NCBI GenBank assembly: GCA_001273335.1
Contig: LFWV01000015.1
Coordinates: 1 to 13,905, forward strand
DNA: 13,905 bases
Direction of reading: 5' to 3'
From: a miscellaneous Crenarchaeota group-1 archaeon SG8-32-3
GTDB taxonomy: Archaea; Thermoproteota; Bathyarchaeia; Bathyarchaeales; Bathycorpusculaceae
The stretch's first letter is position 1, and the number at the start of each line of letters is the position of its first letter. Shown piece by piece: positions 1 through 7,491 of this stretch. The notes below the pieces were generated by a model that worked only from the letters and a program-made list of their open reading frames with translations, was not told the DNA's origin and did no database searches. The translations under genes and the position numbers were made by a program.

Positions 1-1222
1 GTTTCCTAGTATGCTTTGATAAGTCAACTATTGTATTTGCGAGGTCAACTGGTTTTGTGGCACCCTGATGCGTGTAAATAACAAGGAAGCCACTGTTGTT
101 AGGGTCTTTCAGGCATATCTCCATCACGTTTCTGAACCTGTTTGGCGTAGCTTCCTCGTAAATGTCAATTGGATTCGCTATGCTGCAGTAGGATGGTAAA
201 ACACTCTTCAATGCTTGAACTGTTTCGTTGCTTAACTTCGCGAGTTTTCCATCTCTTGCAATGAGGTAGTCAGTAGCCATTATGGCTGGTCCTCCTGCGT
301 TGGTGATTATTGCTAAATTCGGATTGGCAGGGTTTGGCTGCATCGCCAAAGCTTCCGCGCAGTTAAAAAGATCACGTATGGCCTCAACACGGACGATCCC
401 TGCGCGTTTGAAAGCGGCGCCGTAAACTGAGTCTTCTCCGCCTAAAGAGCCACTGTGAGAAAGCGCGGCTTCAATGCTTTCCTTGAAACGTCCAGCCTTG
501 ACCAGCACGATAGGTTTGGTTCTGGCGGAGCACCGCGCTGCACTCATGAATTTTCGACCATTCTTTATTGATTCTACATAGAGCACGATGCTTCTAGTTT
601 GGGCGTCAATCCCGAAATAATCGATTAAGTCTCCTAGGTCAACATCAAGAATTGAACCTGTTGAAACCACAGCACTGAATCCAACCTGCGCTTCCGAAGC
701 CCAGTCAAGAGCTGAAGCGCATAAAGCGGCACTTTGAGAGATGAATGCGATTTTTCCGGGGCGAGCTTGCTTATGGGCGAAAGTGGCGTAGAGATTGACT
801 TTCGGTCTAATTACGCCTAAACTATTAGGTCCGATTATGCGCATACCATACTTCTTTTGATGTTCCATAAGCTGCTTCTCTAGGCTTGCGCCATTACCGC
901 TTGTTTCTTTTAAGCCAGCTGAGATTATTATGACTCCGCCAACTTCAGCCTTTCCGCATTCTTTGGTGACCTGTGGGACTGTGTGTGCTGGCGTAGCTAT
1001 AACTGCGAGGTCGATTTTGCAGGGGATTTTGCTGATGCTGGGATAAGCGGTTATTCCTTGAACTTTCTGCCTATAAGGGTTTACGGGAAAAACTTCGCCC
1101 TTATAGCCTGCACCTATTAGATTACTGAAGATTTTGGCGCCTATGGAACCTTCTCTGTCGCTTGCTCCAACGACTGCGATTCGCTTAGGAGTGAAAATGC
1201 GATTGAGGTTCTCGATTCCCAA
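1..1222 (-). CDS. ADP-forming acyl-CoA (acetyl-CoA) synthetase, CoA-binding alpha part; 3' end outside window
   Basis: This gene is not closed inside the window; 407 codons are visible. The family converts acetyl- or acyl-CoA, ADP and phosphate to acid, CoA and ATP, the energy-yielding step of archaeal acetate formation, in the cytoplasm. The N-terminal CoA-binding Rossmann domain opens with PKRIAVVGASDREGS. Next come GPNSLGV (from residue 131), the succinyl-CoA-ligase-like segment with AFISQSAALC (about 161-170), and LSHSGSLGGEDSVYGAAFK, whose His256 matches the histidine phosphorylated in alpha subunits. The start is a TTG at 1222. No in-frame ATG lies upstream, a GAGGG lies about 10 bases before it, and it leaves the usual dozen residues before PKRIAVVG. 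SQSAAL has Ala165 where most relatives have Gly. Whether a beta domain is fused downstream cannot be seen. Family assignment is firm; substrate is unknown. Confidence 0.9.
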   Translation of the reverse strand, partial: MGIENLNRIFTPKRIAVVGASDREGSIGAKIFSNLIGAGYKGEVFPVNPYRQKVQGITAYPSISKIPCKIDLAVIATPAHTVPQVTKECGKAEVGGVIIISAGLKETSGNGASLEKQLMEHQKKYGMRIIGPNSLGVIRPKVNLYATFAHKQARPGKIAFISQSAALCASALDWASEAQVGFSAVVSTGSILDVDLGDLIDYFGIDAQTRSIVLYVESIKNGRKFMSAARCSARTKPIVLVKAGRFKESIEAALSHSGSLGGEDSVYGAAFKRAGIVRVEAIRDLFNCAEALAMQPNPANPNLAIITNAGGPAIMATDYLIARDGKLAKLSNETVQALKSVLPSYCSIANPIDIYEEATPNRFRNVMEICLKDPNNSGFLVIYTHQGATKPVDLANTIVDLSKHTRK

Positions 1223-1432
1223 GTTTGGCTGTTCCCTCGTTTCAGAGAAGTAATTTTTTTGAATAAATGTATAGAACGAGTATGGTTTTTAAAACTTCTC
1301 GGAACCACCATGTAGACTACTTGACGCTGATTGACCAGGAGTTAAATGTGAAAGGCATTATTCTGAAGTAGATAAACATAAGTTTTATTGCAGGCTTAGC
1401 CATTCACACATAAGAAGTGAAGGTTTGTAACT
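1223..1432. promoter_or_regulatory. Divergent intergenic region between acyl-CoA synthetase gene and cofE
   Basis: These 210 bases separate two divergent genes and must hold both promoters. For the minus-strand gene the best TATA-like element is TTTTAAAA near 1287-1294. For cofE a weaker AGTTTTATTG lies near 1381-1390, and a GTGAAGG ribosome binding site at 1418-1423 precedes the GTG start by about 9 bases. The TATA assignments are by eye and weak. Confidence 0.3.
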
Positions 1433-2191
1433 GTGGACTCCGTTAAGATAATTGCTGTTGAGAATTTGCCTTTAATAATAGAAGGGGATGACTTAGCTGA
1501 ATTAATCTGCAATGCTGCTGAAAAACAAGGCATACCCATACAGGAGAAAGATGTGGTAGTTATCACTCATGTGGCTGTATCGAAAGCCGAGGGAAACGTC
1601 GTTAACCTTGACGAAGTCTCGCCATCGGAACGTGCGACGAAAATAGCACGCGAAACCGACAAAGATCCCGCTTTAGTTGAGACAATTCTCAGGGAGACAA
1701 AAGAAATCGTGCGCATGGGTCGCAATAGTCTAATAACGGAGACCAAGAACGGTATAATTTGCGCAAACGCGGGAGTGGACCGGTCAAACATTGAAGGCGA
1801 AAGAAACATAGTTTTACTTCCAAAAGATCCTAATGCATCAGCTCAAAAAATCAGGCAAAAAATAAGGAAGCTAACAGGTTGCGATGTTGCTGTGATTGTT
1901 TCAGATACTCATGGTCGACCCTTTAGGAATGGTGAGATTAACGTGGCGATAGGCGTGGCGGGGATCAAGCCAATAAGGGATAGGCGCGGAGAAAAAGATT
2001 TGTTCGGATATGTGCTGAGAATTAAACAAACTGCTATTGCTGATGAATTGTCATCCGCAGCGGAGCTTGTGATTGGTCAAGCAGATGAAGGCATACCTGT
2101 CGCCATTATAAGAGGATACAAATATCAGACAAGAGAAAACACGTCGGCAACTGAACTCACTAGGCCCAAAGAGAAGGACTTGTTCAGGTAA
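1433..2191 (+). CDS. cofE: Coenzyme F420-0:L-glutamate ligase (CofE)
   Basis: CofE adds L-glutamate residues to F420-0 in a GTP- and divalent-metal-dependent reaction, the late step of coenzyme F420 synthesis in the cytoplasm. The 252-residue length equals that of stand-alone archaeal CofE. Family motifs are in order: PLIIEGDDLAELI (residues 13-25), ICANAGVDRSNIEG with the NAGVDRSN core at 112-119, SDTHGRPFRNGEINVAIGVA (157-176), then DRRGEKDLFGYVL and IADELSSAAELVIGQA. There is no C-terminal nitroreductase-like domain as in the bacterial FbiB fusion. The start is GTG at 1433, preceded by GTGAAGG at about 9 bases. It begins a run of three plus-strand genes, with only 22 bp before the aldolase. 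Assignment is very secure; the number of glutamates added cannot be read from sequence. Confidence 0.96.
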   Translation: MDSVKIIAVENLPLIIEGDDLAELICNAAEKQGIPIQEKDVVVITHVAVSKAEGNVVNLDEVSPSERATKIARETDKDPALVETILRETKEIVRMGRNSLITETKNGIICANAGVDRSNIEGERNIVLLPKDPNASAQKIRQKIRKLTGCDVAVIVSDTHGRPFRNGEINVAIGVAGIKPIRDRRGEKDLFGYVLRIKQTAIADELSSAAELVIGQADEGIPVAIIRGYKYQTRENTSATELTRPKEKDLFR

Positions 2192-2213
2192 TTGGTTAGG
2201 TGGGAAAAAAGAG

Positions 2214-2861
2214 GTGAGACCAGGCACCATCAAAGATATAAGCGAACAACTAGTGAAAGCCGGCAGAGAACTGCATGAAAAGGGGTTGGTGAGAGGAAAC
2301 AGCGGGAACATCAGCGCGAAAATCCCCGGCACAGATATGTTTTTAGTAAAACCTTCTGGAGCACCGATGAAATTCTTACAGCCTGAAGAACTGGTTCTTG
2401 CAGACCTGCAAGGGAATAAAGTCAGAGGAGGATTGAACGTTTCTTTGGAGACACCTATACACGCGGCGATTTATAAGGCGCGGAGGGAGGTGCAAGCGGT
2501 TGTGCACACGCATGCACCTACAGCAACGGCGTTTGGAATTGCCAAAATGGAAATTTTGCCGTTGCAAGTTGAGATGTTTATGCTTCTGCCTAATGGGGTT
2601 CCCGTTGTTCCTTTTGAGCCGCCTGGTTCTAAAGCACTTGCGGAGGCAGTTCAAAAAAAGATCACGGACTATGACGCGTTAATCCTAGAAAACCATGGCA
2701 TCGTAACCGTTGGCTCAACCATAGAAGGGGCTTGCACCCTGAACGAAATGGTAGAAGAAGCCGCCAAGATTCAATATTTAGTTATGACGCTGGTAGGAAG
2801 AGACGTGTTGGATTTGACTGAGCTAAAGGAAAAGTTCAAAACAGAGAAAACTGTAGAATAG
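2214..2861 (+). CDS. Class II aldolase, L-fuculose-1-phosphate aldolase / RhaD-AraD family
   Basis: A 215-residue zinc-dependent class II aldolase/adducin-head protein. FucA-type enzymes split sugar 1-phosphates into dihydroxyacetone phosphate and an aldehyde. Visible signatures are GNSGNISAKIPG (28-39), the phosphate-binding VKPSGA (45-50), the catalytic Glu79 in SLETPIHAAIYKAR, zinc ligands His98 and His100 in VVHTHAPTA, and His161 in ENHGIVTVG, so the active site looks intact. The start is GTG at 2214, with a TTAGGTGGG ribosome binding site in the 22-bp gap after cofE. In Methanocaldococcus jannaschii a member of this family makes lactaldehyde that is oxidised to lactate for F420. Its place beside cofE makes that role attractive here, but this is inference. 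Other sugar-phosphate aldolase or decarboxylase activities of the family remain possible. Confidence 0.88.
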   Translation: MRPGTIKDISEQLVKAGRELHEKGLVRGNSGNISAKIPGTDMFLVKPSGAPMKFLQPEELVLADLQGNKVRGGLNVSLETPIHAAIYKARREVQAVVHTHAPTATAFGIAKMEILPLQVEMFMLLPNGVPVVPFEPPGSKALAEAVQKKITDYDALILENHGIVTVGSTIEGACTLNEMVEEAAKIQYLVMTLVGRDVLDLTELKEKFKTEKTVE

Positions 2862-2887
2862 CAGAAAACGGAAAGGGAATTAATGCA

Positions 2888-3220
2888 GTGACTGAAGCTA
2901 AAACGCCTAAAGAGGTTTTCGAAAAAGTGTTGCCCAACAGGTTTAAACCAGAAAAAGCTGAGGGCATTGATGTTACAGTTCAGATAAACATCACTGGTCC
3001 TAACGGTGGTGAGTGGGTAGTTACAATAAAAGACCAGAAACTGGAAGCCAGAGAGGGAACGGATCCTTCACCGAAATTAGAGCTGAAGATAGCAGAAGCA
3101 GATTTTGTGGACCTGATGAATGGTGAAATGAGCGGCGAAAAAGCCTTTATCACAGGAAAACTTAAGTTCAAAGGCGACGTCGGTCTGGCGCTGAAATTGA
3201 AGGAAATGGGATTTCTTTAG
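2888..3220 (+). CDS. SCP2 sterol-binding-domain protein
   Basis: A 110-residue protein consisting of one SCP2 (sterol carrier protein 2) domain and nothing else. The pattern is typical: a leading helix with VLPNRFKPEKAEGIDVTVQI, a central GPNGGEWVVTIKDQK strand-turn-strand, KLELKIAEADFVDLMNGEMS, and the closing GEKAFITGKLKFKGDVGLAL. The fold has a hydrophobic pocket for lipids or acyl chains; stand-alone archaeal members have no settled role. The start is GTG at 2888 with AGGGAA about 8 bases upstream. The ATG at 2883 is out of frame and stops after two codons. It lies 26 bp after the aldolase and is probably co-transcribed with it and cofE. It ends at the usual domain boundary, so it looks complete. 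Ligand and process are unknown. Confidence 0.85.
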   Translation: MTEAKTPKEVFEKVLPNRFKPEKAEGIDVTVQINITGPNGGEWVVTIKDQKLEAREGTDPSPKLELKIAEADFVDLMNGEMSGEKAFITGKLKFKGDVGLALKLKEMGFL

Positions 3221-3282
3221 ATGATTTCACTCACGCGAAAAGCAGTTAAGAGCGTTTTGAAGCTATTGCAGCGTTTCGTTAA

Positions 3283-3358
3283 TTTTTTTGGCTTTGCCTT
3301 TTATTTTCATGATTTCTCGTAAGAGAAGCATGAACGTAGGAGACAGCGTGCTTTTTTT
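3283..3358 (+). terminator. T-run terminator candidates after the cofE-aldolase-SCP2 genes
   Basis: Two runs of seven T (3283-3289 and 3352-3358) follow the last gene of the cofE run within 140 bp. Archaeal RNA polymerase commonly stops at such T-rich tracts without a strong hairpin. A weak GGAGA/TCTCC inverted repeat (3339-3343, 3357-3361) brackets the second run. The call rests on base composition only. Confidence 0.3.
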
Positions 3359-3491
3359 CTCCGTCTATGTTGATTATTGAACTTATTTCCAAAAATAGAC
3401 GCAAAAATCTTCCTTATTAGCTTGTCGCGCATATCATCGCTTTGGCAAATCTTAATAATCTTTCTATTAATCTCTGTATGCGTGAAGTGGA

Positions 3492-3764
3492 ATGAAAAGG
3501 AAGTTGATGGAGATACTCGCTTGCCCCATAGATAAACATCACCCGCTTGAACTTCATGTTTTTGAAGAAAAGGACGAAGTAGTAGAAGGCTTAATTGTCT
3601 GCCCAAAATGTTTGCGATGGTATCCAATACGCGACGAAATCCCAGAAATGTTGCCTGATGAACTACGGAAAGAAAACGAAGACCTACCGTTTTTGAAGAA
3701 ATGGAAAGCCAAGGTACCCGAAAAAATAGTCTCTGAAGGTAAACCTTTCAGCCTGAAACGATAA
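3492..3764 (+). CDS. Trm112-like small zinc-ribbon protein
   Basis: A 90-residue protein of the Trm112/YcaR family. Archaeal Trm112 is a small activator subunit that binds and stabilises several SAM-dependent methyltransferases acting on tRNA, translation release factor and other targets. The N-terminus MKRKLMEILACPIDK and the later LIVCPKCLRWYPIRDEIPEM match the family signature. Cys11, Cys37 and Cys40 are present, but the fourth zinc position is Asp14 in CPID, a form I recall from other archaeal members. The start is ATG at 3492. An ATG at 3478 and a GTG at 3482 are in other frames and stop early, and an in-frame ATG at 3507 would remove the conserved first residues. It converges with the downstream minus-strand gene, with 7 bp between the stops. 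No partner methyltransferase is in the window. Confidence 0.85.
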   Translation: MKRKLMEILACPIDKHHPLELHVFEEKDEVVEGLIVCPKCLRWYPIRDEIPEMLPDELRKENEDLPFLKKWKAKVPEKIVSEGKPFSLKR

Positions 3765-3771
3765 AGGAAAA

Positions 3772-4719
3772 TTATCTCAGTTTTATCACTCGATTCTTTG
3801 CCGAAGACCGCAATGCAGCTTCAGCGATTTGCAAGGCTTTTAATCCATCGACTCCCGTTATCAGCGATTTCTTCTTTTCCAATACGCAATCTGCAAAATG
3901 CTGTAGTTCAAGTTTTAAAGGCTCCTTCCATAGATATCTTGGCTGAAAGTTTTCTTTTGGTTCTTCAATCCACAGCTCTTGTGTCATATAGTCCAATCTC
4001 ATTATTGCTTCGCTTCCAGTAACAGTCAAAGTTCGCGTTTTGTAGGGTGTTAACCAGTTAGATTCTATAAACGCGCTTTTGCCGTCTTCGTAGATAAGCA
4101 TTATTTGAGCATAGTCCTCAAACTTCCTATGCCTCATGCTTCCAGTTTTCGCGTAAACACCTATTGGATCCTCATTAGATATGTAACGCATAACATCTAT
4201 ATCATGAATCGCCGTATCTTTGACCACTCCCACATCACCTATTCTCTCAGGCCACTGGGAAACTCTTTTCGCCGTAGCGCACACGAATTCTCCGATTTTC
4301 TTGTTTTCAACTGCTTCTCGAATATGACGCAGCCCTGGAATAAACCGCATAAGAAAGCCTACTGTTAGATGCAGGTTGTTGTTTTCTGCGACTTCCAAAA
4401 GTTTTTCTGCTTGTTTCGTATGGGTAGCCATGGGTTTCTCAACTAAAACGTGTTTTCCCGCTTCTAACGCTTTGAGTGCTTCTTCGGCAAGTTTTGTTGA
4501 CCAAGTACACACGCTCACTGCCTCAATATCTTCGTTTTTCAGCATTCGGGAATTATTTGTATACGCTTTCACGCCGAACTGGCCCGCTACTGCTTTTGCT
4601 CTCTCTCGATTAACGTCACAAACAGCCACAAGCTCAGTTGATTCCAGTTCACTATAAACTCTGGCATGATTCTTTCCCCAGAAGCCTGTTCCTATTACTG
4701 CCGTGCCAAGTTTTTTCAT
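3772..4719 (-). CDS. Gfo/Idh/MocA family NAD(P)-dependent sugar oxidoreductase
   Basis: A 315-residue two-domain dehydrogenase. The N-terminal Rossmann domain has VIGTGFWGKNHARVY (8-22), followed by VAVCDVNRERA and the family EKP motif (94-96; Lys95 catalytic). The C-terminal sheet domain carries VKDTAIHDIDVMRY, where Asp168 and His172 fit the catalytic pair, so it looks active. Family members oxidise a hydroxyl of a free or nucleotide-linked sugar; archaeal and bacterial relatives include UDP-GlcNAc 3-dehydrogenase and UDP-GlcNAcA 3-dehydrogenase (WlbA type). The ATG at 4719 overlaps the stop region of the preceding gene by 4 bp, so the two are translationally coupled. Being last in a sugar-nucleotide operon, its substrate is probably a nucleotide-activated amino sugar. 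This is inference from context. Confidence 0.85.
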   Translation of the reverse strand: MKKLGTAVIGTGFWGKNHARVYSELESTELVAVCDVNRERAKAVAGQFGVKAYTNNSRMLKNEDIEAVSVCTWSTKLAEEALKALEAGKHVLVEKPMATHTKQAEKLLEVAENNNLHLTVGFLMRFIPGLRHIREAVENKKIGEFVCATAKRVSQWPERIGDVGVVKDTAIHDIDVMRYISNEDPIGVYAKTGSMRHRKFEDYAQIMLIYEDGKSAFIESNWLTPYKTRTLTVTGSEAIMRLDYMTQELWIEEPKENFQPRYLWKEPLKLELQHFADCVLEKKKSLITGVDGLKALQIAEAALRSSAKNRVIKLR

Positions 4720-6065
4720 TCCTTGCCAACTCCTCTTCCTAAGCCACGATAATTAAAGCCTTTAAGTTCAACTTTTTCAGGCTCAAACATACCTGTTAAA
4801 TCAACAATTGCCGCCGGCATTTTCATTACAGCTTTCAGCTTTTTAAGGTTTAACCGCTTAAACTTGTCTTGTTCATTCAATATAACAATGCAGTCTGCGC
4901 CTTCTACTGTTTCTTTTATACTTCTTTTTAACAATCGGGCAATATCTGAGAACTCATTTTTTGAAAGCGATGGATCATAGAGAGTTGCCTTCGCACCTCT
5001 TTTTTCCAGCATTTTAACGAATATTGTTGTCGCCGTTTTTGGTTTTGCAGTACCAAACACAGCAACTCGCGCTCTTCTTAATGTCTTCCCGCAACTTCGC
5101 AGTGCATCCTTTGTTAAATTAATCGCGTGTCTAACCATGTCTTCATTAATTTTCCTAGCTAACATGGGAAGCCTCAGCTTTACATTCAGATTCTCAGCAG
5201 TTTCAAGCAAAAGATATGTTTCGTTTCTGTTAACTTCTGTTTCAACAGTCGGCGAAAAACTTGAGCCATTAATGTCTATAAATCTCAATGTTTCAAAATA
5301 GTCTATACCCGCATTTTCACAGAAAACCGCCAACTCGTTAGCTAAAGCCAAGTTTGCATCTTGCTTAGCAATTGTGAAAAGCCAAGATGCCTCAGCTGTC
5401 TTAACGTCTGAAATTTGCTTCACGTCTTTACCTGTTAACACTCCCAGAACCTTCACGGCTGAAGCTAGGCTGGCTTCATCTAAAGCAGCAACTTTTAACT
5501 CTTGATTTATTATCGAAGCCGATGGTTGCCGACTGAAAAACTGAATTGGAGCATAAACCAAACCAAAATCTTTCCCCATCCTGAGTCCTGACGTGTTTTC
5601 GAGAGTTTCCTTGACTACGCCCTCGGTGAAGCCTAAACCCGCTGTGCCTCCATAAATGAACAACGCACCTCGGTTAAGTGCCTTTCCAACTTGCTTGCAA
5701 GTGTTTTCAGCTTCTGAGTTGTCTGGCTGTTTCTTACCGTCAATTTTCGCACTAAGTGTCATAACAACTATGTCACTCTGGGAGACCGGTTTTTGTATCT
5801 CGCTTGTTACGCTTAGTCGCCCTCTCCTCAAAAAACTCTTCAATTTGAATTCTATTTCTCGATCAGAGAACACGGGTTTACCTTTTGATAAGCATTTCAC
5901 GAGAGTTTGATCTGAATCGGTGCAAATGACTCTGAAACCTGCTTCAGCAAAAGCAGTAGAGTAAAGAACACCCTTTTCTTCGCATCCTACAACACACACA
6001 GTGTATTTTCCGCGTTTCTCTTTCGTATCTATCTCTTCAGTTTTCAAGTGTAGGATTGCGGGCAT
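4716..6065 (-). CDS. UDP-glucose/UDP-ManNAc dehydrogenase-family protein lacking catalytic residues
   Basis: About 449 residues with the three-domain layout of nucleotide-sugar dehydrogenases: an N-terminal Rossmann domain, a long central helix region with LALANELAVFCENAGIDYFE, and a C-terminal nucleotide-binding domain (RRARVAVFGTAKPKTATTIF, then GADCIVILNEQDKF and a FNYRGLGRG tail). The active site is gone. SPER has become YAPIQ (Ile174), the catalytic Lys and Asn of the AEAAK...EN segment are Trp228 and Ile232, and the cysteine loop GxGGxCxPKD is replaced by NGSSFSPTVETEV with no cysteine. The N-terminal glycine motif is degenerate (GCEEKG, 27-32). The frame is open throughout, so this is not a broken gene. 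The ATG at 6065 is chosen; a TTG at 6071 is an alternative, since GGAG suits either. It probably binds a nucleotide sugar or assists the overlapping oxidoreductase. Function is unknown. Confidence 0.8.
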   Translation of the reverse strand: MPAILHLKTEEIDTKEKRGKYTVCVVGCEEKGVLYSTAFAEAGFRVICTDSDQTLVKCLSKGKPVFSDREIEFKLKSFLRRGRLSVTSEIQKPVSQSDIVVMTLSAKIDGKKQPDNSEAENTCKQVGKALNRGALFIYGGTAGLGFTEGVVKETLENTSGLRMGKDFGLVYAPIQFFSRQPSASIINQELKVAALDEASLASAVKVLGVLTGKDVKQISDVKTAEASWLFTIAKQDANLALANELAVFCENAGIDYFETLRFIDINGSSFSPTVETEVNRNETYLLLETAENLNVKLRLPMLARKINEDMVRHAINLTKDALRSCGKTLRRARVAVFGTAKPKTATTIFVKMLEKRGAKATLYDPSLSKNEFSDIARLLKRSIKETVEGADCIVILNEQDKFKRLNLKKLKAVMKMPAAIVDLTGMFEPEKVELKGFNYRGLGRGVGKE

Positions 6066-6106
6066 AAACAAGTATTCTCCATTCTCAAATCCAACGTTTT
6101 GGATAG

Positions 6107-7474
6107 TTAAATAATTGCAAGGATTCGGGTGAGAGTTATACTATAATCTTTGATTAGCGTCAATGCTTTTTCTTGAGTTTTTGCCTCCGCATATAGCCTG
6201 TAAACGGGTTCTGTTCCACTGGGTCTCACAAGAATGGCGCTTTTGTCTTCAAACCAAATTTTCACGCCATCAACAGTGCTTACGTTCTCGCCTTTCACCT
6301 GCTCGAGCAGTTTTTTATGCACTTTTTCTTTTTTGTCCTCTGAACATTGTACCTTTCCTTTTTCAATGAAATATTGTGGTTGCTCAGCAATAAGCTCCGA
6401 AAGCTTCTTTCCCGTCTCAGCCATAATATTCAGAATCAATGCAGTTGTCATGGCTCCATCACGAACCGCTTGATGAGGACCATAGAAAACGCCGCCGTTT
6501 TCCTCTCCACCCAACTTGGCGTTCACTTCTTTCATAGTCTGCGAAACCGTCACGCTACCCACTTTTGTCCATACTATTTCGCCTTTGTAAGCCTCAGCAA
6601 CGTCCTTAATAAGCGTTGAAGAACTGATGGACGTAACTATCTTTGAATTAGGATTTTCAATCAGAAACTGCTTTTCAACAACCGCGAAAGTTTTATCGCC
6701 CCAGTAAATCTCCCCGTTCTCGCCAACGAATATTGACCTGTCAGCGTCACCGTCGAAAGCCACACCTAAATCGGCACCCACAGCCTTCACGATTGCAGAG
6801 GTCTCCTGCAGGTTTTCTGGACGTGGTTCCGGCATTCTCCCCGGAAAAGTTCCGTCAATGTTCGCGTTTATAGTTGTTACTTTGCAGCCTAACTCTCGCA
6901 GAAGCTGCGGTGTTGCCAAGCTGCCTACGCTGTTCGCTGCATCTACAACGACATGATAGTTTTTTTCTGCTATTTTAGCAATGTTCACGTGTTTCTTTAC
7001 GGCTTCGATATAATCTTCATTTACTACGGTTAATTCGTGTTTTGCCCCAAGTTTGTCCCATTCCGCAAGCAGGGGTTTGTTCTGGAAGTAAATTTTTTCT
7101 ATTTCAGTTTCTTGTTCGTGCGAAATTTCTATACCGTCTTTCCAAATTACCTTAATACCGTTATATTCTGGTGGGTTGTGGGACGCCGTGATTATTACTC
7201 CACCATCCATGCAGCGGTTCTTCACTGCGTACTGAAGTGCTGGTGTGGAAGCCATTCCCGCGAAGAATACGTTGCATCCAGTGGATGTTAAACCCGCGAT
7301 TACGGCTTTTGCGAACATTGACCCGCTGGTTCTTGCGTCGTGACCTACCAGCAAATCTTTCTTTTTGAAGAATGTTCCGATCGCTGAGCCTACCTTAATT
7401 GCTATTTCAGGGGTTAATTCTTTATTAGAGAGTCCACGGATGCCATTTGTTCCAAAGAGCTTTTTCGAGGTTAT
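6107..7474 (-). CDS. glmM: Phosphoglucosamine mutase / phosphomannomutase, archaeal type (non-ATG start)
   Basis: An alpha-D-phosphohexomutase of about 455 residues that interconverts hexose 6- and 1-phosphates. All four signatures are intact: the catalytic serine in TASHNPPEYNGIKV (Ser98), the Mg loop FDGDADRS (Asp241, 243, 245), the sugar loop GGEENGGV (322-329) and the phosphate-binding RPSGTEPVYR (417-426). The N-terminal signature KKLFGTNGIRG is encoded at about 7460-7428, upstream of any ATG, GTG or TTG in frame. The frame is closed by the TAA at the window's 7488-7486. The only plausible start is ATA at 7474, which has GGAG 8 bases before it. It begins 17 bp after the nucleotidyltransferase stop, in the same operon. 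Archaeal GlmM enzymes often act on several sugars, so GlcN, Man or Glc remain possible substrates. Confidence 0.88.
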   Translation of the reverse strand: MTSKKLFGTNGIRGLSNKELTPEIAIKVGSAIGTFFKKKDLLVGHDARTSGSMFAKAVIAGLTSTGCNVFFAGMASTPALQYAVKNRCMDGGVIITASHNPPEYNGIKVIWKDGIEISHEQETEIEKIYFQNKPLLAEWDKLGAKHELTVVNEDYIEAVKKHVNIAKIAEKNYHVVVDAANSVGSLATPQLLRELGCKVTTINANIDGTFPGRMPEPRPENLQETSAIVKAVGADLGVAFDGDADRSIFVGENGEIYWGDKTFAVVEKQFLIENPNSKIVTSISSSTLIKDVAEAYKGEIVWTKVGSVTVSQTMKEVNAKLGGEENGGVFYGPHQAVRDGAMTTALILNIMAETGKKLSELIAEQPQYFIEKGKVQCSEDKKEKVHKKLLEQVKGENVSTVDGVKIWFEDKSAILVRPSGTEPVYRLYAEAKTQEKALTLIKDYSITLTRILAII

Positions 7475-7491
7475 TTTCTCATCTCCCTGTT

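Noticed and set aside
2500..2682. Alternative frame through the aldolase gene on the plus strand
   Set aside because: It lies wholly inside the aldolase coding region, and only the aldolase frame encodes conserved residues.
7354..7474. TTG at 7354 as the start of the mutase
   Set aside because: It would remove the conserved KLFGTNGIRG segment that is encoded in the same frame just upstream.
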